This document shows, one piece after another, positions 15,263-24,186 of a stretch of 25,853 nt of DNA (positions are counted from its first letter, which is position 1; each line of letters begins with the position of its first letter). The stretch lies in contig CAYNEX010000024.1 of assembly GCA_964396335.1 (NCBI GenBank), positions 1 to 25,853 of the forward strand, given 5' to 3'. The notes beneath the pieces were generated by a model. That model made no database searches, was not told the origin of the DNA, and worked only from the letters and a program-made list of their open reading frames with translations. This DNA is from ZC4RG30 sp964396335. Its GTDB lineage: Bacteria > Pseudomonadota > Gammaproteobacteria > Steroidobacterales > Steroidobacteraceae. A program made the translations under genes and the position numbers.

Positions 15263-16633
15263 TTACTGCAGGCCGCTGAGCGCGATCCAGTCACCTGCGG
15301 CCTGTGCCATCGCCGAGCGCGCCACCCAATAATCACGCAGGACTTCGAGATGCGCACGCTGGGCCTCGAGCATCGACAGGCGGGCATTCAATCGTGGCAG
15401 TTCGGATGGATCCCCCGCCCCCGGTCGCGCACTGGCACGCTGGTGCAGCGGCAGGACGTCGCGCTCGTAGCGTTCGGCGAGCCGGCGCATCGCCGTGACC
15501 GCCTGGGCATGACGCCGCACCTGCTGGCGCATCTCCAGCACGGCTGCCTCCAGCGAGCGCACGGCCGAACGCAGCTGCGCATCCGCCTGCAGCAATGCCG
15601 CCTGGCGCTGGTCGAAGATCGGCACCTCGGTGGCGATGGTCGGACCGGTGAACGGTGTATCGCCGATGGCCTTGTCGCGGAACACGCCGATCTCGAATTC
15701 GGTCAGCCAGCGGAAGCGCCGCTGCATGGCCAGCTCGCGCAGGCGCATGTCGATGTTCTTCTGCGCGGCCAGCAGGTCGAAGCGCGCATGCAGGGCCGCC
15801 CTCTCGATGGTGGCCGCGTCCGGATCGGCAGCCGGCAGCTCCGGCAGCTCGCCATCCAGCGACCAGTCATCGCGCCATCCGGCGATGCCCAGCAATGTCT
15901 CCAGCCGCGCGCGTTCATCGGCGGCCTCGAGGCGCGCACGATCGACGTTCGACTCCGCCACGGCGAGGCTCAGCCGCCCCTCCTCCACATCCTCCTCGTC
16001 GGCATCGTCATTGGCGGCCAGCACGGTGAGGGTATCCACCGCGCTGCGCACCGCATTGGCGCTGAGTTCGTGCAGCTCCAGCTGCGCCAGCGCGGCGCGA
16101 TAGCGATACCAGGCCTCGGCCACCTGCGCCGCATGTTCGGCGGCCCGCTGCGCCACTTCGTAGCGCACCCGCTCGAGGTTATGGGTGGCGGTGGCGCGGC
16201 GATCGGGAATGGTCAGCAGCGACATCACGTTCTGCAGCACGCCGACGCTGATGGTGCGTTCGGGATAGAAGGCCGCCAGGTCACCGCCCGGCTCGCGTGA
16301 GCCGACGATCACATAGGGATTGGTGGGCCGGGTTGCGGCCACCAGCTCGGCACGCGAGATCTCCAGCTGCTCGAAGGCCAGCTGCAGGTCGGGACTGGCC
16401 AGGAAGGACACCGCCACGGCCTCGCGCACCGTGAGCCCGCCTTCGAGCATCTGCTCGGCCAGCTCACGCGCGGCGCGGTCTTCTTCGGCATCGCGACGCC
16501 AGGTCAGCGCGGCCGGCACCTTCGGTGCCACCAGCGCGGCGGTCGCATCGGCATTCTCGCGCGCGGAGGGAACGGCACATGCGCCGACCAGCAGCAGCAC
16601 TCCGAGACAGGGCCAGCAGCGGTACCTAAGCAT
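15263..16633 (-). CDS. TolC-family outer-membrane efflux lipoprotein (orphan)
   Basis: 456 residues. The N-terminus is a lipoprotein signal: a hydrophobic stretch then LVGAC, with Cys19 as the likely lipidated residue. The rest has the two-repeat helical build of TolC/OEP proteins: long amphipathic helices rich in Ala, Glu and Arg (for example LTVREAVAVSFLASPDLQLAFEQLEISRAELVAA) and a second copy-like half after about residue 240. In a tripartite pump it would form the outer-membrane and periplasmic tunnel, meeting an adaptor protein. No inner-membrane pump is adjacent, but an ABC permease plus HlyD-type adaptor lies 2.5-7 kb to the right (19102-23388). The gene is divergent from the hydroxyacid dehydrogenase gene, with a perfect palindrome in the 45-bp gap. 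Confidence 0.85.
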   Translation of the reverse strand: MLRYRCWPCLGVLLLVGACAVPSARENADATAALVAPKVPAALTWRRDAEEDRAARELAEQMLEGGLTVREAVAVSFLASPDLQLAFEQLEISRAELVAATRPTNPYVIVGSREPGGDLAAFYPERTISVGVLQNVMSLLTIPDRRATATHNLERVRYEVAQRAAEHAAQVAEAWYRYRAALAQLELHELSANAVRSAVDTLTVLAANDDADEEDVEEGRLSLAVAESNVDRARLEAADERARLETLLGIAGWRDDWSLDGELPELPAADPDAATIERAALHARFDLLAAQKNIDMRLRELAMQRRFRWLTEFEIGVFRDKAIGDTPFTGPTIATEVPIFDQRQAALLQADAQLRSAVRSLEAAVLEMRQQVRRHAQAVTAMRRLAERYERDVLPLHQRASARPGAGDPSELPRLNARLSMLEAQRAHLEVLRDYWVARSAMAQAAGDWIALSGLQ

Positions 16634-16638
16634 GAGCG

Positions 16639-16654
16639 GGCACTATATAGTGCC
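16639..16654. promoter_or_regulatory. Perfect 16-bp palindrome in a divergent promoter
   Basis: GGCACTATATAGTGCC is a perfect palindrome lying almost centrally in the 45-bp gap between the TolC-like gene (start 16633, leftward) and the hydroxyacid dehydrogenase gene (start 16679, rightward). Its two arms each contain TATAGT, a good -10 hexamer, one per strand. A repressor dimer bound here would block both promoters. The -35 regions are poor, and the regulator is not identified. Confidence 0.55.
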
Positions 16655-16678
16655 GCGACTTTCGAGGCCACGATCACG

Positions 16679-17653
16679 ATGACCCAACGCCCCCGCATCC
16701 TCCTCACCCGTCGCTGGACCGGCGAGGTCGAGGAATACCTGGCCGCCCGCTTCGACGTCACGCTGAACGAGCGCGATGTGCCGATGTCGGCCGATGCCCT
16801 GAAGGCGGCGATGCGCGAGTACGACGCGCTCTGCCCCACCGTGACCGACCGCATCGACGCAGCCGTGCTGCAGGTGCCGGACCGGCGCGTGCGCCTGATC
16901 GGCAATTTCGGCGTCGGCTTCAACCATATCGATGTGGCCACGGCGCAGGAGCTGGGCATCCGCGTCTCCAACACGCCGGATGTGCTGACCGAGAGCACCG
17001 CCGACATCGCCATCCTGCTGCTGCTGATGGCCACGCGCCGCGCCGGCGAAGGCGAGCGCGAACTGCGCGCCGGCAAGTGGACCGGCTGGCGTCCCACGCA
17101 CATGCTGGGCCGGAGCCTCGAGGGCAAGCTGCTGGGCCTGGTGGGTTTCGGCCGCATCGCGCAGGCCACGGCGCGCAAGGCGCATGCCGCCTTCGGCATG
17201 AGGATTGCCTACCACGGCCGCCGTCGCGCCCCCGCCGATGTCGAACAACAGACCGGCGCGCAATATTTCGCCTCGCTCGATGAACTGGCCGCCGCAGCCG
17301 ATGTGCTGTCGCTGCACTGCCCCGGTGGCGCCGAAACCTTCCACCTGATCGACGCCGCGCGCCTGGCGCGCATGAAACCGACCTCGGTGCTGGTCAATAC
17401 CGCGCGCGGCCCGGTGGTCGATGAAGCCGCGCTGGTGCAGGCGCTGCGCGAGGGCCGCATCGCCGCCGCCGGCCTCGATGTCTATGAAGAGGAGCCGCGC
17501 GTACACCCCGGCCTGCTCGAACTCGAAAACGCCGTGCTGCTGCCACACCTGGGCAGCGCCACGCAGGAGACGCGCACCGCGATGGGCATGCGCGTGGCGC
17601 ACAACCTCGAGGCCTTCTTCGCCGGCCAGCCGCTGCGCGACCCGGTGGTGTAA
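16679..17653 (+). CDS. D-2-hydroxyacid dehydrogenase (hydroxypyruvate/glyoxylate reductase type)
   Basis: 324 residues, normal for the family. The C-terminal two thirds form the NAD(P)-binding domain: GxGxxA-type loop LVGFGRIAQA (156-161), a conserved RRR that may bind the NADPH phosphate (189-193 region), NTARGP with Arg243, GLDVYEEEP with Glu272, and LLPHLGSAT with His290 as the catalytic acid. It reduces hydroxypyruvate and/or glyoxylate to D-glycerate or glycolate in the cytoplasm. The next gene, three bases downstream, is a glycerate kinase, so hydroxypyruvate reduction followed by phosphorylation is the likely joint role (serine/glyoxylate recovery to glycolysis). A lactate-dehydrogenase role is less likely. 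The start ATG at 16679 has no strong ribosome-binding site. Confidence 0.9.
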   Translation: MTQRPRILLTRRWTGEVEEYLAARFDVTLNERDVPMSADALKAAMREYDALCPTVTDRIDAAVLQVPDRRVRLIGNFGVGFNHIDVATAQELGIRVSNTPDVLTESTADIAILLLLMATRRAGEGERELRAGKWTGWRPTHMLGRSLEGKLLGLVGFGRIAQATARKAHAAFGMRIAYHGRRRAPADVEQQTGAQYFASLDELAAAADVLSLHCPGGAETFHLIDAARLARMKPTSVLVNTARGPVVDEAALVQALREGRIAAAGLDVYEEEPRVHPGLLELENAVLLPHLGSATQETRTAMGMRVAHNLEAFFAGQPLRDPVV

Positions 17654-17656
17654 GCC

Positions 17657-18532
17657 ATGCGCGGCTGGGTCGACGCGTTCCTGCAGCGCGAACGACTGCC
17701 GGCGGCCTACCGCCACACCATCGAGGTGGCGCTGGTGCCGCTGGCCGACCGCATCGAACGCCGCGCGCGGCTCAGCGACCACCTGCTGCTGGTCGGGCTG
17801 TGCGGTGCGCAGGGCAGCGGCAAGTCCACCGCCGCCGCCGCGCTGGTGCAACTGCTGCAGCAGGTCGACCTGCCGGCCGCGACACTTTCGATCGACGACT
17901 TCTACCTGCCGCGCGCGGCGCGCGCCGAACTGGCCCGCAGCGTGCACCCGCTGCTGGCCACGCGCGGCGTGCCGGGCACGCATGATGTGGAACTGGCGCA
18001 GGCCACCATCGACCAGCTGGCCCAGCCCGGCGAAGTGCTGGTGCCGGTGTTCGACAAGGCGCGCGATGACCGCCGCCCGCACCGCGAATGGAAACGCATC
18101 GAAGGCCCGCTGCGGGTGGTGATCCTGGAAGGCTGGTGCGTGGGCGCAAGGCCGCAGCCCGGATCAGAACTGGCCGAGCCGGTGAATGCACTGGAACGCG
18201 ATGAAGATGCACAGGGCATCTGGCGCCGCTACGTCAACGACGCCCTCGCCGGCCCCTACCGTGCACTGTATGACCGGCTCTCACCGATGGTGCTGCTGCA
18301 GGCGCCGTCCTTTGAAGTGGTGCATGGCTGGCGCGCCGAGCAGGAGCAGAAGCTGCGCGAACGGCTGCAGCGCGAAGGCGGCGACCTGAGCCGCCTGATG
18401 GACGATGCCGCGATTGCGCGTTTCATCGCCCACTACGAGCGCGTCACCCGGCACATCCTCGCGGAGATGCCGGGCCGCGCCGATCACCTCATCAGGCTTT
18501 CTGCGAATCGAAGCGCGCAATGGATTCGCTGA
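17657..18532 (+). CDS. D-glycerate 3-kinase, plant/cyanobacterial type (P-loop kinase)
   Basis: 291 residues. The Walker A loop is GAQGSGKST at 50-58, followed by LSIDDFYLPRAAR (a kinase substrate/Walker B-like region) and RGVPGTHDV, motifs of the plant-type glycerate kinase family; the family also resembles uridine/pantothenate kinases. Later landmarks are VFDKARDDR and VILEGWCVGARP. The enzyme should make 3-phosphoglycerate from D-glycerate and ATP. It starts three bases after the hydroxyacid dehydrogenase stop codon, so the pair reads as a hydroxypyruvate-to-3-phosphoglycerate module. Its last 41 bp overlap, antisense, the end of the inorganic pyrophosphatase gene, leaving no room for a terminator between them. 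A wrong-family alternative would be another P-loop small-molecule kinase. Confidence 0.85.
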   Translation: MRGWVDAFLQRERLPAAYRHTIEVALVPLADRIERRARLSDHLLLVGLCGAQGSGKSTAAAALVQLLQQVDLPAATLSIDDFYLPRAARAELARSVHPLLATRGVPGTHDVELAQATIDQLAQPGEVLVPVFDKARDDRRPHREWKRIEGPLRVVILEGWCVGARPQPGSELAEPVNALERDEDAQGIWRRYVNDALAGPYRALYDRLSPMVLLQAPSFEVVHGWRAEQEQKLRERLQREGGDLSRLMDDAAIARFIAHYERVTRHILAEMPGRADHLIRLSANRSAQWIR

Positions 18533-19028
18533 TGAAGCGACGCGCCTCGGCGGCATCGCCCCAGCCGGTGACCTTCACCCACTTGCCGCCTTCCAGGTCC
18601 TTGTAGTGCTCGAAGAAGTGCTGGATCTGCTGGCGGGTGATCTCCGGCAGGTCGGTGTATTCGTGCACGCTCTCGTAGCGGCGTGACACCTTCGAGCTCG
18701 GCACGGCCACGATCTTCTCGTCACCGCCGGCCTCGTCCTGCATCTTCAGCACGCCCACCGGACGCACCGAGATCACGGACCCCGGCAGCAATCCGCGGTG
18801 GTTGGCAATGATCACGTCGGCCGGGTCGCCGTCCTCGGACAGCGTGTGCGGGATGAAGCCGTAATTGCCCGGGTAGCGCATCGACGTATAGAGGAAGCGG
18901 TCGACCAGCAGCGCGCCGGAGGGCTTGTGCATCTCGTACTTGATCGGCTCACCGCCAACGGGCACCTCGACGACCACGTTGACTTCATGCGGGGGGTTGT
19001 TGCCGATCGGCAGGGCATCAAGACGCAT
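18492..19028 (-). CDS. ppa: Inorganic pyrophosphatase (family I)
   Basis: 178 residues from the ATG at 19028, the usual length. The open frame extends to 19124, but the proper N-terminus is MRLDALPIGN. Active-site residues of family I enzymes are all visible: KYEM (Lys and Glu), DRFLYTSMRYPGNYGFIPHT with Asp/Arg/Tyr, the signature EDGDPADVI with three metal-binding aspartates, DEAGGDEKI with two more and Lys, and HYKDLE with Tyr-Lys. It hydrolyses pyrophosphate to phosphate with Mg2+ in the cytoplasm, driving biosynthetic reactions. Upstream, a divergent ABC-transporter gene begins 73 bp away. On the minus strand GATAAT (complement of 19089-19094) with TTGCAC is a weak promoter candidate with a 19-bp gap. 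The 3' end overlaps the glycerate kinase gene. Confidence 0.97.
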   Translation of the reverse strand: MRLDALPIGNNPPHEVNVVVEVPVGGEPIKYEMHKPSGALLVDRFLYTSMRYPGNYGFIPHTLSEDGDPADVIIANHRGLLPGSVISVRPVGVLKMQDEAGGDEKIVAVPSSKVSRRYESVHEYTDLPEITRQQIQHFFEHYKDLEGGKWVKVTGWGDAAEARRFISESIARFDSQKA

Positions 19029-19083
19029 CAGGGGAAAACTCCGGAAAATGAAGGGGATGGAAAAGAGGGGGGAATGACAGGGC

Positions 19084-19098
19084 GCGCGATTATCGCGC
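19084..19098. promoter_or_regulatory. 15-bp palindrome just upstream of the ABC ATPase gene
   Basis: GCGCGAT-T-ATCGCGC is a 7-bp perfect inverted repeat around one base, ending 3 bp before the ATG at 19102. It sits in the 73-bp gap between ppa and the ABC operon. It occupies the place of a ribosome-binding site for the ATPase, which has no Shine-Dalgarno sequence. It could be an operator or an RNA hairpin; the GC-rich composition makes chance a real alternative. Confidence 0.3.
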
Positions 19099-19101
19099 AT
19101 C

Positions 19102-19829
<728 letters not shown>

Positions 19830-19833
<4 letters not shown>

Positions 19834-22223
19834 CGGGACGCCTGGCGCGCGCGGTCGGCCTGTCGCGCCTCGACCGCAAGCTGCTGCGCGACATCGCGCG
19901 CATGAAGATGCAGATGGCGGCGGTGAGCGCGGTGCTGGCCTGCGGCGTGGTGCTGGCCGTGATGGCCAATGGCATGTACGACTCGCTCGAACGCGCGCGC
20001 GATGCCTACTACTCCGAGTACCGCATGGCCGACCTCGCCGCCGGCGTGGTGCGCGCGCCGCTGTCGGTGGCCGACCAGATCGCCGACCTTGCCGGTGTCA
20101 GCGCGGTGGAAGCACGCGTGTCCGGCATCGGCCTGCTCGACCTGCCGGGCCGCAGCGAGCCGGTGTCCGCGCAGCTGGTGTCGCTGCCCGAGGGCCGCGC
20201 GCCGCGCGTCAATGCCATCGTGCTGCGCCAGGGACGACTGCCGGCCGCCAACCGCGACAACGAAGTGGTCGTCAGCGAAGCCTTTGCCGCCGCCAACAAC
20301 CTCGAGCCCGGCCACACCATGGCGGCGCTGGTCTACGGCCGGCGCCGCGAGGTCACCATCACCGGCATCGCCAGCAGTCCCGAGTTCGTGTTCGCGGTGG
20401 CACCGGGCGCCATGCTGCCCGAGGCCGAACGTTTCGGCGTGCTGTGGATGAATCGCGAGGCGCTGGGTCGCGCCTTCGATCTCGACGGCGCCTTCAATGA
20501 CCTGGTGCTGCGCCTCACCCCCGGTGCCAATGAACGGCTGGTGGTGCGCGAGATCGACCGCCTGCTCGAACGCCATGGCGGCCGCGGCGCCTATGGCCGG
20601 GACCGCATGCTGTCGGCGCGCTACATGTCCGATGAACTGGAAAGCCTCTCCACCATGGCCGGCATCCTGCCGCCGGTGTTCCTGCTGGTGGCGGCCTTCC
20701 TGCTGAATGTTTCGCTGTCGCGCCTGGTGGCCACCGAACGCTCGAACATCGGCCTGCTGAAATCCTTCGGCTACGCCAATGTCACCATCGCCCTGCACTA
20801 CGCCAAGTTCGCGCTGGTGTTCGGCATCCTCGGCGGCGTCATCGGCGCCATCGGCGGACGCTGGGTGGGTGAATACGTCGGCAGTGTCTATGCCGGCGTG
20901 TACCAGATCCCGGGCCTGCGCTTCGATGCCGGCCCGGGCGTCTACATCAATGCCATCCTGATCACGCTGCTGGCCGCACTGGCCGGTTCGGTGCAGGCCG
21001 TGCGCAAGGCCGTGGCCCTGCCGCCAGCCGCGGCGCTGGCGCCGCCCGCCCCCACCGGTTACGGCCATTCCGGAGGATTGATCGAACGCTTCACCGCCGC
21101 GCTGGATGGCAAGTCGCGCATGGTGGCGCGGCGCATCCTGCGCTTTCCACGTCGTGCCGCCACCACGGTGATCGGCATCGCGCTGGCCACCGGACTGATG
21201 GTCACCACACAGCACCTGCCGCTGTCGATGGACCAGATCGTCAATGTCACCTTCGGCGTGGCGCAGCGCATGGATGCGATGGTGTCGTTTTCGGAGGCCG
21301 CGGATGATTCCATCCTGCGCGACCTCACCCACCTGCCCGGCGTGCTGAAGGTGGAGCCGGTGCGCACCGCCGATGTGGTGTTCGAAGCCGGCAGCCGGCG
21401 CGAACGGGATTCCATCTCCGGCGTGCCGGAGAGGGCGCAGCTGAACCGCCTGCTGAACCTCGAGATCGAACCGGTGGCGATCCGCGGTGACGGACTGACG
21501 ATGTCGGGCATCCTGGCGCGAAAGCTCGGCATCGGTCCCGGTGACCGCGTGCGCATGACGGCCACCGATGGCCATCGTGCCAGCGTCGAGCTGCCGGTGG
21601 TGGCCATCGTCGAGCCCTATCTCGCCGGCGCTTCCTACATCGAACTGGACGCACTGGGCCGGCTGCTGCGTGAACCCGGTCGCGTCACCGCCGCGTACCT
21701 GCTGATCGACCGCGCCCGGCGCGAGGCATTCAGCGCCCGCGTGAAGGAACTGCCGCGCATCGTGTCGCTCAGCTACCTCGACAATGCCAAGGCCTCGATG
21801 CAGAAACTGCTCAACCAGGGCGCGGGGTTCTTCAATGGCATGTTCATCCTGTTCTCGATGCTGATGGCGGCCGGCGTGGCGTTTTCCTCGGCGCGTGTCA
21901 CGCTGGCCGAGCAGGAACGCGACCTTGCCACGCTGCGTGTGCTCGGCTTCAGTCGCCGCGAGGCTTCCTATGTATTGCTGGCCGAGATCGGCGCGCTGCT
22001 GCTGGTCGCGCTGCCGATCGGCGCCCTGTTCGGCCGCTGGCTGTCGCAATGGCTGATGTCGCAGTTCGCCACCGACATGTTCACCTTCCCCTATATCACC
22101 AGCGCCCAGGCCTATGCCTGGCCGGCGCTGTTCGTGACCGTCGCCGTGATGGGCGCGGCCCTGTTCGTACGACGTGGCGTCGACCGGCTCGACATGGTCG
22201 GCGTGCTCAAATCGAGGGACTGA
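19830..22223 (+). CDS. ABC transporter permease with two FtsX-like domains
   Basis: 797 residues starting at a GTG that overlaps the ATPase stop codon. About eight membrane helices can be seen: one near residues 31-50, three in the middle (beginning near 272, 325 and 360), one near 445 before the second periplasmic domain, and three at the end (near 670, 715 and 760). Two large periplasmic regions lie between them. This is the architecture of long mechanotransmission (type VII ABC) permeases, in which two FtsX halves are joined in one chain so no dimer partner gene is needed. It couples ATP hydrolysis to movement in the periplasm, pushing a substrate through an adaptor and outer-membrane channel or releasing a lipoprotein. 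The adaptor gene follows directly. Confidence 0.92.
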
Positions 22224-22224
22224 C

Positions 22225-23388
22225 ATGAACAAGGACACTTTCGACCGTCGCCGCCGGCGGGTCCGCATCTTCTGGATTGCCGCCATCGTGATCGCGCTGG
22301 CGGTCATCGCCTTCGGCATGCGGCCGCGGCCCGCCGAGGTGGATGTGGCGGTGATCGATCGCGGCGACCTGCGCCTCGACCTCGTGGATGAAGGGCGCAC
22401 GCGCATGCACGATGTATACACCGTGTCGGCGCCGGTATCGGGCCGGCTGCTGCGCGTCGATGTCGAACCCGGTGACGTGGTGAAGCGCAATGAGGTGATC
22501 GCCCGCATGACGCAGGCGCCCGCCGGCTTCCTCGACACCCGCAGCGATGTCGCCGCGCGCGCCGCGGTCAAAGCCGCCGAGGCCTCGCTGCGCTCCGCCG
22601 ACACCGAGCTGAACCTGGCGCGCATCGAACACGAGCGCATGACCGCGCTGATCGGGCGCGGCCTGGTGGCGCAGTCGGCGGTGGACAGCAGCCGCGCACG
22701 CCTCGAGGCAGCACAGGCCACGCGCGATGCCGCCACCGCCGAACTGGCGCGCGCGCGCAGCGCCCTGCAGCCGGCCGATCGCACTGGCGGTGAGGCCGTG
22801 GCCATCCGCGCGCCGGCCGACGGCCATGTGCTGTCGGTACCGCAGAAGAGCGAGAACATCCTCGCGGCCGGCAGCCCGCTGATCCTGATCGGCGACCCTT
22901 CTCATATTGAAGTGGTGGCCGAGTTCCTGTCACAGGATGCCGTGCGCATGCAGCCGGGCTCGCCGGCCACCATCGAGAACTGGGGCGGCCCGCCGCTGGC
23001 CGCGGTGGTCGAACGCATCGAGCCGGTGGCGCGCATGAAGGTGTCGGCGCTGGGCGTGGAGGAACAGCGCACCAACGTCATCCTGCAGTTCACTGATCCG
23101 GCCGCCGCGGCGCGCCTCGGGCATGACTATCGCGTCGATGCACGCGTCACCATCGAGTCGGTGGACAACGCGGTGCGCGCCCCGCTGGGCGCGCTGTTCC
23201 GCCATGGCAATGGCTGGGCGACCTACCGCCTGGTCGACGGCCGCGCCACACTGACCGAGGTGCAGACCGGCATTGCCGACATCGACTACCGCGAGATCCG
23301 CCAGGGGCTGGAGTCCGGCGATACCGTCATCCTGTTCCCCGGCGACGCGGTCAGCGAAGGCACCAGGGTGAAGCCGCGCGGCCAATAG
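22225..23388 (+). CDS. HlyD/MacA-type periplasmic adaptor (membrane fusion protein)
   Basis: 387 residues from the ATG at 22225, one base after the permease stop codon. The N-terminus is short and basic (DRRRRRVR), then one membrane helix (about 15-31), with the rest periplasmic. VSAPVSGRLLRVDVEPGDVVKRNEVIARM is the first half of a lipoyl/biotinyl-like hairpin and IRAPADGHVLSVPQ the second; between them is a long Ala/Arg/Glu-rich helical hairpin (about 100-190) that can touch a TolC protein. A beta-barrel part follows (IEVVAEFLSQDAVRMQPG). It bridges the ABC permease to an outer-membrane channel. The orphan TolC lipoprotein at 15263-16633 is a candidate partner. Substrate is unknown. Confidence 0.93.
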   Translation: MNKDTFDRRRRRVRIFWIAAIVIALAVIAFGMRPRPAEVDVAVIDRGDLRLDLVDEGRTRMHDVYTVSAPVSGRLLRVDVEPGDVVKRNEVIARMTQAPAGFLDTRSDVAARAAVKAAEASLRSADTELNLARIEHERMTALIGRGLVAQSAVDSSRARLEAAQATRDAATAELARARSALQPADRTGGEAVAIRAPADGHVLSVPQKSENILAAGSPLILIGDPSHIEVVAEFLSQDAVRMQPGSPATIENWGGPPLAAVVERIEPVARMKVSALGVEEQRTNVILQFTDPAAAARLGHDYRVDARVTIESVDNAVRAPLGALFRHGNGWATYRLVDGRATLTEVQTGIADIDYREIRQGLESGDTVILFPGDAVSEGTRVKPRGQ

Positions 23389-23488
23389 CCGCGTTCGAAT
23401 TCAGCCTACAGAAGGTTGGGCCCTGCACCTACTGTCGCGCACCAGCACCGCCGCGCAAGCTCGCTGCTGATCAACGCGGGAGGCATGC

Positions 23489-24097
23489 ATGGCAACGGTC
23501 ACCGTCCTCGAAGAGGAAACCACGACCACATTCGGAAGGATCCGTCCGGCGGGCCCGGGGCCCGGCGCGGTGTCATGGCCGGCCATCTTCGCCGGTGCCA
23601 CGGCCTCGGCGGCGCTGTCGCTGATCCTGCTGGTGCTGGGCATCGGCCTGGGCTTCTCGCTGATGTCGCCCTGGGCGCGCCCCTCGCCCACCGCGATGAC
23701 GGCCACCACCATCATCTGGATCTGTGTCACCGCCTTTGCGGCATCCGGGCTGGGCGGCTACATCGCCGGCCGGCTGCGCAACCGCTGGCCCGATGCTCAG
23801 CGCGACGAGGTGTATTTCCGCGATACGGCGCATGGCTTCCTGTCCTGGGCCGTGGCCACGCTGATCACGGCGGCGGCCCTGGCGTCGGTCATCGGCGGCA
23901 TGCTCGGCGTCGGTGATGTGTCCACTGCCGCGGCCGGCACCGCTGATGCGCTGACCGGCGATGCCCGCGCGCTCAGCGAGGAGGCGCGCAGCGAAGCCGC
24001 GCGCGCGTCGCTGTGGATTTTCCTGTCGCTGCTGATCGGCGCCTTTGCCGCCAGCTGGATGGCCACCTTCGGCGGCCGCCAGCGCGACCTGCCCTGA
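23489..24097 (+). CDS. Small conserved membrane protein, four predicted helices, function unknown
   Basis: 202 residues; the start follows a GGGAGG ribosome-binding site. After a flexible, Thr-rich, acidic N-terminus (residues 1-25) come four membrane helices at about 31-57 (SWPAIFAGATASAALSLILL), 72-95, 117-139 and 174-193. They are rich in small residues spaced as GxxxG and AxxxG, which favours tight helix packing. The charged segments DAQRDEVYF (103-110) and DARALSEEARSEAARA (158-173) are soluble loops. I do not recognise a named family with certainty; similar four-helix proteins occur in proteobacteria under vague names. It is 100 bp after the adaptor gene and followed at once by a 23-residue microprotein, so it may form a small operon with it and YecE. 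Confidence 0.8.
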   Translation: MATVTVLEEETTTTFGRIRPAGPGPGAVSWPAIFAGATASAALSLILLVLGIGLGFSLMSPWARPSPTAMTATTIIWICVTAFAASGLGGYIAGRLRNRWPDAQRDEVYFRDTAHGFLSWAVATLITAAALASVIGGMLGVGDVSTAAAGTADALTGDARALSEEARSEAARASLWIFLSLLIGAFAASWMATFGGRQRDLP

Positions 24098-24110
24098 ACC
24101 GGAGGAAGAC

Positions 24111-24182
24111 ATGCGTTCGATCCTGCTGTGGCTGCTGGGTGTGCCGATCCCCATCATCATCCTGATCGCGCTGCTGACCTGA
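24111..24182 (+). CDS. 23-residue single-span membrane microprotein
   Basis: A 72-bp reading frame, MRSILLWLLGVPIPIIILIA plus LLT, with a very strong ribosome-binding site (GGAGGAAGAC, 24101-24110) directly ahead of the ATG. It starts 13 bp after the previous stop codon and ends 4 bp before the YecE start, so it fills its slot in the operon exactly. The protein is almost entirely one hydrophobic helix, with the positively charged Arg2 suggesting a cytoplasmic N-terminus and a PxP kink at 12-14. From memory, similar very short proteins with this opening exist in other proteobacteria, but I cannot cite a name. It may help the four-helix protein next to it, or act on its own in the inner membrane. 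Automated gene callers usually miss genes of this size. Confidence 0.75.
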   Translation: MRSILLWLLGVPIPIIILIALLT

Positions 24183-24186
24183 GCCG

